From Legionella sp. (lineage in GTDB: Bacteria > Pseudomonadota > Gammaproteobacteria > Legionellales > Legionellaceae), in the NCBI GenBank assembly GCA_013911415.1, contig JACETI010000001.1:186001-250000 (forward strand): a stretch of DNA of 64,000 nucleotides. The letters run 5' to 3'. The translations under genes were made by a program, and so were the position numbers. The stretch's first letter is position 1, and each line of letters begins with the position of its first letter. Below, one piece after another: positions 1 through 12,953 of the stretch. A model generated the notes under the pieces. It had not been told where the DNA came from and ran no database searches. It worked only from the letters and a program-made list of their open reading frames with translations.

Positions 1-1438
1 TAATTTTAGCATTTCTATCATTATGGCGATAAAATCCAAATATCCCTTTTAAGTCTGTTTGAATTTTTTGAATATGCACCTCAATCTTCGTACGTATATC
101 ATGTAAATCTTGAGGCATCTTTGCTTGAGCTTTGAGAATTTTTTCCTCACGTAACCTAACTGCATCTGCGCCTTCTTGTAACCAAGCGAGATCATTTACC
201 TCTCCAATTTTTTTATTTTCTAAATCAGCAATCAACTTTGCCTCGGCATGCAAAGGAAGACCGTTTTCAGTAATAAAGGCTTGGTTTAATCCATAATGAG
301 CAAAAGAAAAAGTGGCAACGTGCTGATCAATAATATCTTTTTTATAAAATAACGCAGGAAATAATGCATGAATTAACGCGTCTGGGCCAGAGGTATTGAC
401 AATACTTCCTTGGCACAACGCTCTACGATGTCGCTTACGTATTTGGGTTAAAAATTCATCGTTATCTTTTATACTAGCAAGGGATTGAAGTTCCTTATAC
501 TGATTTTTGGGCAAGAACAACCAGCTTGTCCAGCTTAACTCTTTTTTTAGCTCAGCTCTGTCCTCCTCAGCCTTCTGACGAATGCATTCATCACCAGGGA
601 GGTCAGGCGTATTACCTAAAAAGCCTAGCTCTTTTTTACTATAGATCAGATTACTCTCAGTATAGTCTAACACCGCTTTGCGTACCTCACGCATCGTCTT
701 TCCGCAACTCAAATCTTTCAATGTAAGCAGCGTTTCACCATCTGGCATCTCATTAACCAGGAGGGTTGCCAAAGCGAAAGGGAATGTCTCAAATAGTCTC
801 TGCTGGTAAGAGAGAATGGAATCGGCAATACAATTTTTTTGAGCAGATTGTTTAGAGCAATTATTCTTAAGCGTTTGTTGTATTTTTTCAATTAAAGGAG
901 CAGCAGCTTGGCTGTCAACGACAGCTATTGTATCGTTATTAATACAAACAGCCTCGTAACCGTCAGGCATTATACCGCTTCCTAAATTCATTAGAAGGGG
1001 TTGTTCAACTGGTATGATGGAGGGAAAATTTTGCGTGTCCACTTTAACATCAAAATCAGTGTAAGTACCCAATTCATAAACAGGTTTTAGCCAGCGTAAA
1101 ATATCACTCGCTACGCCCAAGTTCCCTCCTCCTTCTAGATGAAAGATCTCATCCTCGTAAATTTCAATTAATCTTTCTTCTAGAGCGGTTTGGCATTGCG
1201 GAATGATGACCTCGGGTACATCTTTATCAGCAATCTGGTAGCGCAGGCAGAAATCTTTTAAAGCCTTTATGGCAGCTGCAGACAATAAGCGACTGTCATA
1301 TATTAAATTAATTTCATCACTGGGATTCAGCTCTCGCAGTTTAGCCAGACGTATCCGATTCTCCAGATTTAAAAAAGTATGAGGATCTTTACTCAGCCAA
1401 ATTTTCACATGACGATGAGGGTTAAAATTATAGGCCAT
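1..1438 (-). CDS. TcdA/TcdB-like glycosyltransferase, putative effector (3' end outside window)
   Basis: The reading frame is open from ATG at 1438 to the window edge, giving at least 479 residues without a stop. An N-terminal GT-A type glycosyltransferase domain is visible. GGGN (103-106) leads into an ASDILRW segment (110-116), and a YTDFDV segment follows with the DxD metal/nucleotide-sugar motif at D128-D130. The spacing and the GGN...ASDILR...G.Y.D.D pattern are those of the large clostridial toxin and Gly_transf_sug families, which transfer a sugar from UDP-sugars to host proteins. An NTSGPDAL segment further on is also typical of this fold. No signal peptide is seen. It is divergent from ychJ. 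The role as a translocated effector is inferred; the acceptor is unknown. Confidence 0.72.
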   Translation of the reverse strand, partial: MAYNFNPHRHVKIWLSKDPHTFLNLENRIRLAKLRELNPSDEINLIYDSRLLSAAAIKALKDFCLRYQIADKDVPEVIIPQCQTALEERLIEIYEDEIFHLEGGGNLGVASDILRWLKPVYELGTYTDFDVKVDTQNFPSIIPVEQPLLMNLGSGIMPDGYEAVCINNDTIAVVDSQAAAPLIEKIQQTLKNNCSKQSAQKNCIADSILSYQQRLFETFPFALATLLVNEMPDGETLLTLKDLSCGKTMREVRKAVLDYTESNLIYSKKELGFLGNTPDLPGDECIRQKAEEDRAELKKELSWTSWLFLPKNQYKELQSLASIKDNDEFLTQIRKRHRRALCQGSIVNTSGPDALIHALFPALFYKKDIIDQHVATFSFAHYGLNQAFITENGLPLHAEAKLIADLENKKIGEVNDLAWLQEGADAVRLREEKILKAQAKMPQDLHDIRTKIEVHIQKIQTDLKGIFGFYRHNDRNAKI

Positions 1439-1595
1439 ACTACCTCCCCTTGCTCTTAATTGAAGCAGCCAAACAATTTTGGGAAAGTTTACCGAATAAC
1501 CAATCTGAATACATTAGAAATCTTTCCTTTGAAAAATTGTTTTTTCACGCCATTATTATCTAATGTTTTGCTAACTTTAAATGAGATGCAATCTG

Positions 1596-2072
1596 ATGAG
1601 TTGTCCGTGCTGTTCTCACAATGATTATTTAACCTGCTGCGAACCTTTTATCACGGGTAAAGAAATTCCAACGCGACCAGAAGCACTCATGCGTTCTCGT
1701 TATACCGCTTATACCATGGCGAATGTTGCCTACGTAAAAGCCACGATGAAAGGTGAAGCTCTTGCATGTTTTAACGAAACAGAAGCAAAACGTTGGGCTA
1801 AGCGGGTACAATGGCTTAAGCTGCATGTCATTCAATCGAGTCTTGAAAATTCAAACACAGGTTTTGTAGAATTCGAAGCAAATTTTATAGATGGTCGGCG
1901 TTTACAATCAATCCACGAAAAGAGTCAATTTACCTACACAGAAGGTCGTTGGTACTATGTCAGCGGTACGCATCTACCCTCAAGCTATCCTGAACGAATA
2001 GTCGCTCGGAATGCGCCATGCCCATGTGGTAGCCTGCGAAAATTTAAGAATTGTCATGGAGGTCGTTGTTAG
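1596..2072 (+). CDS. ychJ: YchJ family SEC-C metal-binding protein (UPF0225)
   Basis: A 158-residue protein with the YchJ layout: an N-terminal cysteine motif (CPCCS), the conserved RPEALMRSRYTAY stretch, a central NTF2-like domain, and a C-terminal SEC-C zinc-binding motif (CPCGSLRKFKNCHG). The family is widespread in proteobacteria and its biochemical role is unsettled. ATG at 1596 is preferred over ATG at 1581 because family members start right before the first CPC motif and a GAG lies about 10 bases upstream; the upstream start would add MRCNL. It is divergently oriented from the glycosyltransferase gene. Recognition of the family is secure; function is not. Confidence 0.9.
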   Translation: MSCPCCSHNDYLTCCEPFITGKEIPTRPEALMRSRYTAYTMANVAYVKATMKGEALACFNETEAKRWAKRVQWLKLHVIQSSLENSNTGFVEFEANFIDGRRLQSIHEKSQFTYTEGRWYYVSGTHLPSSYPERIVARNAPCPCGSLRKFKNCHGGRC

Positions 2073-2268
2073 TATTGGATCGATAACTTTTAATAAGATA
2101 ACGATATTATTATTCTAAGTAATGCTCTCAAAATATCTATCATTCATGTTAAAAATTGCGATTTGTAGACGCATTAGAAATTCTGGATATATCGAAAAAT
2201 TAGTGGGGCATTTTTGAAAAATGCTGTCGGGGTAACTATCGAGCAAGAGAATCAAAATTTTTATTGTG

Positions 2269-2344
2269 TGGCTCCCCGGGACGGGCTCGAACCGCCGACC
2301 TAATGATTAACAGTCATCCGCTCTACCGACTGAGCTACCGGGGA
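2269..2344 (-). tRNA. tRNA-Asn (GTT)
   Basis: A 76-nt cloverleaf on the minus strand. The 7-bp acceptor stem TCCCCGG/CCGGGGA is followed by discriminator G and an encoded CCA. The D arm has AGCTCAGTCGGTAGAGC, the anticodon loop CTGTTAA reads GTT, and the T arm contains GGTTCGAGCC. It stands alone between ychJ and the NlpC/P60 gene. Confidence 0.97.
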
Positions 2345-2569
2345 ATGCTTGGAAATGTTAATGTGATTTAAGGTCCAGGTCAAGTATAGAATTGTTTAAT
2401 TATATAAATTAATAAGACGAGTTACCGTAGCTGTCATCTTTGAGATAATATTTATCTTTTTTTATATAAAGCAAATAAATTGTTTGTTATTAATAGCTTA
2501 ATTTGCATTAAATGATCAAGTAGAATATAATAAATCCAATTTTTAAATGAACTTTAAATTTAATAACCA

Positions 2570-4108
2570 ATGAATGATCCTTTCTTCCCTTCGCCCGTTT
2601 TTCATAAGTACTTATTTAATTTAATCCGTTTACCATTTTTTCTCCTTAGTTTGGTTTTTCCTTTTACATCAATGGCGCTAGACTTGCCTGTGGAAGATTT
2701 TCCTTTGGATCAATACCCACAAAAAATTTCCATTTATTTTAATTCTGACGATACATCATACGACAAACCCTTATTAGACTCTTCCTATCAAAATGATCAG
2801 ATGAAAGAATTTTACCGTCATTATTATGCAAGTGCTGCAAATGGGCTATCTCCCTGGAACCCTCATCTGATCAAATCTACTCTCCCTTATATTAAAGAAC
2901 AAATGCCAAAGATTTTGGAAACTTTCAATAATGAGAAAGTATCTTTAAAAGATAAGCATTACGGGGAAAATTTTAAACGCAAGAATTGTCGTTGGTGGAA
3001 AACAATTACAACCAACGTCAATTTGCAAGCGGTGGACGCTGCCACTTTTAATATTCACAATCGTGCTATCTCAATCGCAAATACCTTCGTACGTGCCTTA
3101 CCTGATGACGCACCTGATTTTTTTCATCCTAGTCTACCCGGTCAAGGCTTTCCATTTGATAATCTTCAAATGTCGGTGTTATGGGCTGGGACCCCCCTAT
3201 ACGTTATCAGTACGTCTAAAGATAAAGCATGGTCTTTAGTGCTCACCCCTGATAGCTATTACGGATGGGTAAAAAGTAAAGACATAGCTTATGCCTCTTC
3301 TTCTTTTATTCGTAACTGGCAGTCGGCAGCACGCCATCGACTGGGTGCTATCACCCAAACAAACACGTCAATTACAACGGATCATGACCAGTTCCAACTG
3401 TCAGGATATGTCGGTGCAGTCTTTCCAATTATTCATCAATATAAAAATCACCCCACTGCTTCTATTCTCATTCCTATCAAGGATGAGCAACACCAAGCAA
3501 AAATTCAGTACGGCTATCTTCCGACAAAAGCCATTACGTCGATGCCTCTACCGGCTTCCAAAAAAAGCATTGCTCACCTCTTAGATCAATTGAAAGGCAG
3601 GCCTTACGGGTGGGGGGGCGCATTTTTCTATAATGATTGCTCTCAAGAAATGAAAAGTTTATTCACGCCATTTGCAATTTGGCTACCCAGAAATTCTGCT
3701 CAGCAAGCCAAATTGAATGCCTCCTTTGATATGTCAACTGTTCCGCCAAGCGAACGGTTAAAGAGGTTAAAGGATAGAGGCCACCCGCTAATGACGCTTA
3801 TTTATATCGGGGGGCACGTCATGCTCTATTTAGGTGAAAAAAAATTACCTGCTGACAATCACACAAAGTTAATGAGCTATCAAAATTTATGGGGCATTTC
3901 GTCTTTAAACCAAGACAAGCGCTATGTCATCGGGCAATCTGTCTTTTTCCCGCTCGTACAACAATATCCTGAGTTTCCTGACGGCTTCTCACAAATCAAT
4001 AAATCGACTTTTAAATTAATTTATTTAGATGAATTAAAAATCAATACACAATCTCCTCAAAGCTACTCGCAGGAAATTTTCGGAAGTGCATCGTCTCCGG
4101 TTTCTTAG
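2570..4108 (+). CDS. Secreted NlpC/P60 peptidase with N-terminal SH3-type domains
   Basis: A 512-residue protein. It starts with a long hydrophobic signal sequence (about residues 12-36), probably cut after SMA. The middle (about 190-330) looks like the paired SH3-like domains of YkfC-type murein peptidases. The C-terminal third carries the NlpC/P60 catalytic core: a GRPYGWGG turn, the nucleophile Cys357 in NDCS, and His416 in GGHVMLYLG. Such enzymes cut peptidoglycan stem peptides in the periplasm, usually at gamma-D-Glu-diaminopimelate bonds. The gene is alone and convergent with the nitroreductase. The family call is firm; the exact cleavage specificity is inferred. Confidence 0.85.
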   Translation: MNDPFFPSPVFHKYLFNLIRLPFFLLSLVFPFTSMALDLPVEDFPLDQYPQKISIYFNSDDTSYDKPLLDSSYQNDQMKEFYRHYYASAANGLSPWNPHLIKSTLPYIKEQMPKILETFNNEKVSLKDKHYGENFKRKNCRWWKTITTNVNLQAVDAATFNIHNRAISIANTFVRALPDDAPDFFHPSLPGQGFPFDNLQMSVLWAGTPLYVISTSKDKAWSLVLTPDSYYGWVKSKDIAYASSSFIRNWQSAARHRLGAITQTNTSITTDHDQFQLSGYVGAVFPIIHQYKNHPTASILIPIKDEQHQAKIQYGYLPTKAITSMPLPASKKSIAHLLDQLKGRPYGWGGAFFYNDCSQEMKSLFTPFAIWLPRNSAQQAKLNASFDMSTVPPSERLKRLKDRGHPLMTLIYIGGHVMLYLGEKKLPADNHTKLMSYQNLWGISSLNQDKRYVIGQSVFFPLVQQYPEFPDGFSQINKSTFKLIYLDELKINTQSPQSYSQEIFGSASSPVS

Positions 4109-4167
4109 AGCAGATGGTATAAGCAGACTGGGAAAATTAAGAAACTTGATCAAACAAAGCCTGAACT

Positions 4168-4225
4168 AAGAAGCAAGGTAATTATAAAGAGCATGTGCCC
4201 TGAAGAGTCACTTGCCTTGCTTCTT
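4168..4225. terminator. Inverted repeat between convergent genes, possible bidirectional terminator
   Basis: Arms 4168-4181 and 4212-4225 pair over 14 bases with a single G-U wobble, around a 30-base loop. It lies between the convergent NlpC/P60 and nitroreductase genes. There is no long T run, so factor-independent termination is only a possibility. Confidence 0.4.
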
Positions 4226-4279
4226 CTGCTAAGATTAACTGTTCTGTGAGACTTTCATCAAAGAATAGCTTGATTCATT

Positions 4280-4975
4280 TCACTTGAGGCTACACTGCTT
4301 ACCCCATGCCTCATCAAAACAGATGGTATCAATCTTATGACGTCCACCGTACGGTTTATCTTGCCCTTTACGTTTGCCAATCGCTAATAAGGCAACGACA
4401 CGCACGTTTTCTGGAATATCTAACAAGGCTTTGACCTTATCTTCGAAAAAACCTTCCATTGGTGCTGTATCATAACCCAATGTTTCCGCACGCCACATCA
4501 TCGTAGTAAAGGCGATCATCACATGACGATTGACCCAAACCGCGTAATCAGGAGACAGCCCCATTGCATTTCCAGCCGGGCCACTAAATACTTGCGTTAC
4601 GCTTTTCTTAACGATTTGATTCTGTTCTCTACTAAAACCATATTTCTCAGATTCCGTTAACACAGCATCTAAATTTTTTTCACCTTTCGCATCTAGGTCA
4701 CCACAAAAAACCACTACTGCACTGGCTTGCTCAACTTTTGGCTGATTCATCGCTGCTTCACGCAAACGTTTTTTTTGTTCAGGGCTGCGTACTACGATAA
4801 AACGCCATGGTTGTAAATTATAACCGCTGGGTGCCGCCATCCCTGCTTCCAATATTGAGGCCAGTATTTGATCAGGTATAGGTGAGCCATCAAAGCTTGA
4901 GGTTGCACGACGCTCCTTAAGCGCTTCACTTAATGATCGTTCTTGTTGAGTTGACGATAAATGGCCATCTTCCAT
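4280..4975 (-). CDS. Nitroreductase family FMN oxidoreductase
   Basis: A 231-residue nitroreductase-fold protein. Near the N-terminus are the FMN-phosphate contact RRATSSFDG and the family signature EAGMAAPSGYNLQPWRF. Later come AETLGYDTAPMEGFF and a C-terminal VALLAIGKRKG strand, all typical of the NfnB/RdxA/NfsA-like superfamily. It probably reduces nitro or quinone compounds with NAD(P)H in the cytoplasm; the physiological substrate cannot be told. ATG at 4975 is preferred to ATG at 4981 because AAGGAG then sits 8 bases upstream. Confidence 0.87.
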   Translation of the reverse strand: MEDGHLSSTQQERSLSEALKERRATSSFDGSPIPDQILASILEAGMAAPSGYNLQPWRFIVVRSPEQKKRLREAAMNQPKVEQASAVVVFCGDLDAKGEKNLDAVLTESEKYGFSREQNQIVKKSVTQVFSGPAGNAMGLSPDYAVWVNRHVMIAFTTMMWRAETLGYDTAPMEGFFEDKVKALLDIPENVRVVALLAIGKRKGQDKPYGGRHKIDTICFDEAWGKQCSLK

Positions 4976-5069
4976 ACACATCTCTCCTTGATGAGGGTTT
5001 TCTTTAAGCTTATCGTTAGAATTTAAATTTCGCTACTCATCGCTACTAAAGCAATTGGTCAGTTCATAG

Positions 5070-5075
5070 TATAAT
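5070..5075 (+). promoter_or_regulatory. Candidate -10 box for psd
   Basis: A perfect TATAAT lies 28 bases upstream of the psd start codon. No good -35 hexamer is seen at 16-18 bases upstream, so the assignment is tentative. Confidence 0.35.
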
Positions 5076-5103
5076 ATGACATTCTTTTTTTTAGACCGCC
5101 TCC

Positions 5104-5946
5104 ATGTTTCAAGATTACATCAAGATTGCAACACAGCAGCTTTTACCTAAACGAATTCTCACATCCTTCGCAGGCTTAATGGCTAACGCTAAGATACCAG
5201 CGGTAAAAAATTTTTTAATTCGCCGTTTTATTGAGGTATATCAAGTCAATATGCAGGAAGCTCAATTTGAAACCTCTGAAGAATACGCATGCTTCAACGA
5301 TTTTTTTATTCGACAGTTAAAACCATCATGTAGACCTCTTGGTGGTTCAGGAATTCTTTCTCCTGTTGATGGATTTATTAGTGAATTCGGAACGATCGAA
5401 AAGGGCATGTTGCTACAAGCAAAAGGTCGTCATTATAGTGTCAGTGAACTTTTAAATGACCATTCAAACGAGGTAAATGCCTTTGAAGGCGGGCAATTTG
5501 CAACCTTATATTTATCGCCCAAAGATTATCACCGGATCCACATGCCTCTGGATGCTCGCTTAAAGTATGCTGTCTATGTTCCTGGTAAATTATTTTCTGT
5601 CCAACCCTCGTGTGCACGTCTCATTCCACGTTTGTTTAACCGTAATGAGCGACTGGTGCTATTCTTTGAAACAAAGATAGGATTAATGGCAATGGTACTT
5701 GTCGGCGCTACCATCGTTGGTTCAATCGCAACGAAATGGCATGGTGAGCTCCCTCGTAAACGCCATACCTATGTTTTAAAAGACGTCTTCTCAAACCTTG
5801 AGATCAAGCAGGGAGAAGAAATGGGCTATTTTAAACTGGGATCTACTGTTATTTTATTATTTTCGGCTGAAACACCGATTGAATGGTTAGGGCACTTAAA
5901 CGCAGGAACACCACTGCGCTATGGCGAAAACCTCGCCAATCTTTAG
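5104..5946 (+). CDS. psd: Phosphatidylserine decarboxylase proenzyme
   Basis: A 280-residue enzyme that converts phosphatidylserine to phosphatidylethanolamine at the inner membrane. The family blocks are present: FNDFFIRQLKP, SPVDGFISEFG, the catalytic-histidine block YLSPKDYHRIHMP, FNRNERLVLFF, and the self-cleavage motif LGST. Within LGST, Ser247 becomes the pyruvoyl prosthetic group after cleavage between Gly and Ser. The length fits the gammaproteobacterial enzyme (about 285-320). It is convergent with atpC, 27 bases apart. Confidence 0.97.
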   Translation: MFQDYIKIATQQLLPKRILTSFAGLMANAKIPAVKNFLIRRFIEVYQVNMQEAQFETSEEYACFNDFFIRQLKPSCRPLGGSGILSPVDGFISEFGTIEKGMLLQAKGRHYSVSELLNDHSNEVNAFEGGQFATLYLSPKDYHRIHMPLDARLKYAVYVPGKLFSVQPSCARLIPRLFNRNERLVLFFETKIGLMAMVLVGATIVGSIATKWHGELPRKRHTYVLKDVFSNLEIKQGEEMGYFKLGSTVILLFSAETPIEWLGHLNAGTPLRYGENLANL

Positions 5947-5973
5947 CACAGTGATTAAAGAGAGTTAAAAAAA

Positions 5974-6396
5974 TTACTGTAGATTTTTACGTAATTTTTT
6001 AATGGTGCGAATTTGCGCGACGGCTCGCGCTAATTCTGCTGCTGCTTTTGAATAGTCGATATCACCTTGTTTATGTGACAACGCTTCTTCAGCACGCGCT
6101 TTTGCTGCAAGGGCAGCAGCTTCATCAAGTGCGTCGGCTCTTTCTACCGTATCCGCTAAAACCGTAGCGTGGAAGGATTGTACTTCTAAGATACCGCCCG
6201 ACACATAATAAATCGTTTCTTCGCCATTCATTGGCTTTATGCGGATTTCGCCCGGTTTAAGCAATGTGAGCAAAGGTGCATGGCCGGGAACAATGCCAAG
6301 CTCTCCCAGTTCGCCTGTCGCCACAAAAGATTCCACAACACCAGAAAAAATTTCTGCTTCAGCACTAACAATATCGAGATGCATTGTAATAGCCAT
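5974..6396 (-). CDS. atpC: F1 ATP synthase subunit epsilon
   Basis: A 140-residue epsilon subunit, the last gene of the atp operon. The N-terminal beta-sandwich starts [14 protein letters not shown] and carries the conserved [14 protein letters not shown] loop. The C-terminal helical hairpin ([19 protein letters not shown] onwards) can inhibit ATP hydrolysis. MAITMHLD at 6396 is chosen as start because it matches the family N-terminus and has GAGG 9 bases upstream. An in-frame ATG at 6411 overlaps the atpD stop (ATGA) and would add five residues. Confidence 0.97.
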   Translation of the reverse strand: MAITMHLDIVSAEAEIFSGVVESFVATGELGELGIVPGHAPLLTLLKPGEIRIKPMNGEETIYYVSGGILEVQSFHATVLADTVERADALDEAAALAAKARAEEALSHKQGDIDYSKAAAELARAVAQIRTIKKLRKNLQ

Positions 6397-6407
6397 ACCA
6401 GCTTGCC

Positions 6408-7811
<1,404 letters not shown>

Positions 7812-7827
7812 TTATCGCTAACGTTGC

Positions 7828-8691
7828 CTACGCAGCTGTTCCGCCTACAATTTCAGCTAGTTCTTGTGTAATGGCAGCTTGGCGCGCCTTATTATAAGCC
7901 AACTGAAATTCTTTGATTAACTCACCTGCATTATCCGTTGCATTTTTCATTGCAAGCATTTTCGCTGCCTGCTCGCAGGCAATGTTCTCAACAACACCTT
8001 GATAAACCTGCAACTCTATATAGCGTTCAAATAAATCATCTAATAACTCTTTAGAATCCGGTTCGTAAATATAATCCCATCGATGGCCTAATGATTCTGC
8101 GTCTTCGGCATTTAACGGTAAAGGTAAGAGTTGCTTAACAACAGGCTTTTGAGTCATTGTTGAAACAAACTCGTTATATACTAACTGCAGTTGATCAATT
8201 TTCCCTGCATAAAAAGCATCTAGCATCACTTTGACGCTACCTACTAAATTTTGAACACTAGGTGTATCGCCAATTTGATCCACAGTCGCGAGGATATTCC
8301 CTCCTACTCGCTTAAAAAAAGCTTGCCCTTTTCGCCCAATGACACAAATATCAATCGCTTTACCTTCTTGTTGCCATTGGCGCATTGTCTTTAAAGTTTC
8401 TCTTAACAAATTTGCGTTCAATCCACCGCATAAACCTCTATCCGTTGTAACCACGATAATACCTACACGACTCACCGGCCGATGCGTAATAAACGGATGA
8501 TGGTATTCTGAATTTGAACGCGCAACGTGTCTCACAACGTTGTAAATCTTAGATGCATACGGACGAGAGGCATGCATGCGCTCTTGTGTTTTACGCATTT
8601 TACTGGCGGCAACCATTTCCATTGCACGTGTAATTTTTTGCGTTTTTTTAATGCTCGCAATTTTCGAGCGAATCTCTTTTGCCCCTGCCAT
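7828..8691 (-). CDS. atpG: F1 ATP synthase subunit gamma
   Basis: A 287-residue central-stalk subunit. It has the hallmark N-terminal helix [32 protein letters not shown], the [10 protein letters not shown] motif, and the C-terminal helix with [12 protein letters not shown] and the [18 protein letters not shown] end. It rotates inside the alpha3beta3 hexamer and couples the c-ring to catalysis. It sits between atpA and atpD in the usual order. Confidence 0.98.
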   Translation of the reverse strand: MAGAKEIRSKIASIKKTQKITRAMEMVAASKMRKTQERMHASRPYASKIYNVVRHVARSNSEYHHPFITHRPVSRVGIIVVTTDRGLCGGLNANLLRETLKTMRQWQQEGKAIDICVIGRKGQAFFKRVGGNILATVDQIGDTPSVQNLVGSVKVMLDAFYAGKIDQLQLVYNEFVSTMTQKPVVKQLLPLPLNAEDAESLGHRWDYIYEPDSKELLDDLFERYIELQVYQGVVENIACEQAAKMLAMKNATDNAGELIKEFQLAYNKARQAAITQELAEIVGGTAA

Positions 8692-8735
8692 ATGTTGTTA
8701 CCTCATAAGTTCCTGGTGCTTCCTGGTATTTAGAA

Positions 8736-10289
8736 TTACCAGCTTCCCATCAACTTAAAATCTTCGACGGCTAATTTTAATTGCGACTCGATGTCCGCAT
8801 TATAAGCACCGCTCTCATTGATATTTGCCAACAATGCTGCATGCGTTGAGCGCATGTAAGCATGCAAAGCGTTTTCAAATGCAGTCACTTCTGCTACTGG
8901 GATATCATCCAAATAGCCTTTCTCAACAATAAAGAGTGAAACAGCCATTTCTGCTACCGATAAAGTCGCATATTGCTTTTGTTTCATTAGCTCTGTGATA
9001 CGTTGGCCGCGATCTAACTGTTTGCGGGTTGCTTCATCTAAATCAGATGCAAATTGAGAAAATGCTTCTAATTCTCGATATTGAGCTAACGCTAAGCGCG
9101 TACCCCCACCGAGCTTTTTCATAATGTTGGTTTGCGCTGCACCACCGACACGAGAAACAGATAAACCTGAGTTGATTGCAGGGCGAACACCAGCATTAAA
9201 CAAATCGACGTCCAAGAAGATCTGACCGTCTGTAATCGAAATAACGTTTGTTGGAACAAATGCAGAAACGTCGCCGGCTTGCGTCTCAATCACAGGCAAT
9301 GCAGTCAGTGATCCTGTTTTTTTAGTCACTTTACCATTTGTCAATTTCTCAACTGTTTCTGGGTTAATCCGAGCAGCACGTTCCAATAGACGAGAGTGCA
9401 AATAAAAAATGTCCCCAGGGTAGGCTTCCCGACCAGGAGGTCGTTTTAATAATAAAGAAATTTGACGATATGCCCATGCATGCTTGGTTAAGTCATCGTA
9501 CACGATTAAGGCGTCTTCACCCTGTTCCATGAAAAATTCGCCCATTGCGCAACCTGAATAAGGGGCAATAAATTGCAGCGCCGCTGAGTCGGCTGCGCCT
9601 GCGACAACAACAATTGTATGATCCATCGCACCATGTTCTTCTAATTTGCGAACAATAGCAGCAACAGAAGATGCTTTCTGGCCAATTGCTACATACACGC
9701 ATTTAACGCCTGTATGCTTTTGGTTGATAATTGCATCGATAGCAATCGCAGTTTTACCTGTTTGACGATCACCAATAATTAATTCACGCTGTCCTCTACC
9801 AACAGGAATCATCGCATCAACAGATTTTAAACCTGTCTGTACGGGTTGGCTCACTGATTGACGATCGATAACACCTGGGGCTACTTTTTCGATCGGTGAG
9901 TATTTCTCGCTCTCAACAGCGCCTTTACCATCAATTGGGTTACCTAAAGCATCAACAACACGACCAAGTAGTCCTCGGCCTACGGGCACTTCGAGAATAC
10001 GCCCCGTGCATTTCCCTTTCTGTCCCTCTGATAAGTCTGCAGAGTCACCTAAGATAACGACACCAACAGAATCACGCTCTAAGTTAAGCGCCAACCCATA
10101 GATACCGCCGGGAAACTCAATCATTTCTCCTTGCATTGCTGCGGCCAACCCATGTAAACGAGCAATACCATCTTTCAAACTGACGATTGTTCCTTCGTCA
10201 CTGGCCTCTGCTGTCACATTAAATGTTTCAATTTTTTTGCGGATTAGTTCACTAATCTCTGAAGGATTCAATGCAATTTGTTCTGACAT
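8736..10289 (-). CDS. atpA: F1 ATP synthase subunit alpha
   Basis: A 517-residue non-catalytic nucleotide-binding subunit. Visible are the P-loop GDRQTGKT, the [13 protein letters not shown] stretch, the Walker B region [17 protein letters not shown], and [23 protein letters not shown]. The [23 protein letters not shown] block carries the arginine of the catalytic interface. Length matches the 513-residue E. coli protein. It has no apparent anomaly. Confidence 0.98.
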   Translation of the reverse strand: MSEQIALNPSEISELIRKKIETFNVTAEASDEGTIVSLKDGIARLHGLAAAMQGEMIEFPGGIYGLALNLERDSVGVVILGDSADLSEGQKGKCTGRILEVPVGRGLLGRVVDALGNPIDGKGAVESEKYSPIEKVAPGVIDRQSVSQPVQTGLKSVDAMIPVGRGQRELIIGDRQTGKTAIAIDAIINQKHTGVKCVYVAIGQKASSVAAIVRKLEEHGAMDHTIVVVAGAADSAALQFIAPYSGCAMGEFFMEQGEDALIVYDDLTKHAWAYRQISLLLKRPPGREAYPGDIFYLHSRLLERAARINPETVEKLTNGKVTKKTGSLTALPVIETQAGDVSAFVPTNVISITDGQIFLDVDLFNAGVRPAINSGLSVSRVGGAAQTNIMKKLGGGTRLALAQYRELEAFSQFASDLDEATRKQLDRGQRITELMKQKQYATLSVAEMAVSLFIVEKGYLDDIPVAEVTAFENALHAYMRSTHAALLANINESGAYNADIESQLKLAVEDFKLMGSW

Positions 10290-10304
10290 GAAATCAATTC
10301 CTCT

Positions 10305-10868
10305 TTATGCGGTTAAACTGACGCTCAATCTTTGTAATTTTCCACGCACTGAGCCATCAATAACAAAATCATTCGCTTGAATAATCATCCCTCCTAAGAT
10401 GGAAGGATCAACAGTGACCTCAAGTGTAATTTCTCGATCGAGTCGTCGTGCAAGTGCTGTTTTTAAACGAGTTTGCTGCTCTTCAGAAAGCGGAGAAAAA
10501 CTTTTAACTTTTACTTGCTGCTTTCTTTCATGCGCCGCCCGAGATCCTTCAAACACATCACGAATATCAGAAAGTAGAAACAAGCGCTTATTTTTTACCA
10601 GCAAATCAAGTAAGTTTTGAAGCGCGTCCGTTAGAGATGCGCTCTCTGTAAAAAAGGGAAGTGTTGATTTTAATACTTCTAATAAAAATGTCACTTGTTG
10701 TGTTGGCGAAACAGCTGGGTTTGTTAAAAACTGTATCGATTGCTTGTCTTCAACAACCAAGGCCACTGCACTTAATATTTGAGACCACTTTTCCAAGTCA
10801 TTTTGCATTAAAGCATGTTCAAATATAGCATTCGCGTAAGGTCTAGCAAGCGTTTTCATCTCTGACAT
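10305..10868 (-). CDS. atpH: F1 ATP synthase subunit delta
   Basis: A 187-residue peripheral-stalk subunit in the position between atpF and atpA. The start MSEMKTLARPYANAIFEHA matches the family N-terminus. The C-terminal block DREITLEVTVDPSILGGMII and GSVRGKLQRL is the standard delta/OSCP signature. It joins the b-dimer to the top of the alpha subunits. It ends 15 bases before atpA. Confidence 0.96.
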   Translation of the reverse strand: MSEMKTLARPYANAIFEHALMQNDLEKWSQILSAVALVVEDKQSIQFLTNPAVSPTQQVTFLLEVLKSTLPFFTESASLTDALQNLLDLLVKNKRLFLLSDIRDVFEGSRAAHERKQQVKVKSFSPLSEEQQTRLKTALARRLDREITLEVTVDPSILGGMIIQANDFVIDGSVRGKLQRLSVSLTA

Positions 10869-10870
10869 GG

Positions 10871-11341
10871 CTAAATCTCTTCAATGAAGGTGTCTAATAG
10901 TGCATGATTGGATGCATCATCCACTTCACGATGCAAAATTTTCTTAGTCCCTTCCAACACCAAATCAGCAAGATGATTTTTCAATTCATCCTTAGCACGT
11001 TGAATAGCCTGTGCCAATTGCTCTTCTGCAAGTTTTGCTTGTTTTTCTGCAGCTAACTTCGAAGCAACTTTTGCTTCATCGATGAGTTGAGCTCCTCGCA
11101 GATTCGCTTTTTCCAAAATTTCAGCCGCTTGCACTTTCGCTTGCTTCAACTCTTCTTTGATACGATGCTGAGCTAATTCTAATTCTTTGCGACCTCGTTC
11201 AGCTGCAGCCAGACCATCAGCAATTTTATTTTGGCGTTCTTCCATTGCCTTTGACAAAGGAGGCCAAACGAAGCGCATGGTAAACCATACAAATGCAGCA
11301 AAAACGAGCATTTGTACGATTAGTGTCACGTTAATATCCAC
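10871..11341 (-). CDS. atpF: Fo ATP synthase subunit b
   Basis: A 156-residue subunit with one N-terminal membrane helix (about residues 5-27, [20 protein letters not shown]). A long charged coiled coil ([20 protein letters not shown] onwards) follows and forms the stator dimer. Only two bases separate it from atpH, so the two are probably translationally coupled. Length equals the E. coli b subunit. Confidence 0.97.
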   Translation of the reverse strand: MDINVTLIVQMLVFAAFVWFTMRFVWPPLSKAMEERQNKIADGLAAAERGRKELELAQHRIKEELKQAKVQAAEILEKANLRGAQLIDEAKVASKLAAEKQAKLAEEQLAQAIQRAKDELKNHLADLVLEGTKKILHREVDDASNHALLDTFIEEI

Positions 11342-11369
11342 GTTGATTCCCCCTCAAATTACTGGGACT

Positions 11370-11654
<285 letters not shown>

Positions 11655-11713
11655 CTAATGAATGTTAATAAAATGAACCCGGACGTGTATCAAAAAACCA
11701 CCTCAAATCACGA

Positions 11714-12918
<1,205 letters not shown>

Positions 12919-12953
12919 TTTCAAGCTTCTGTAGGAATCTTTAGGTTATTAAA

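Noticed and set aside
526-726. Plus-strand open frame of 66 codons.
   Set aside because: It lies antisense inside the open frame of the glycosyltransferase, which has clear motifs; the plus-strand frame resembles nothing.
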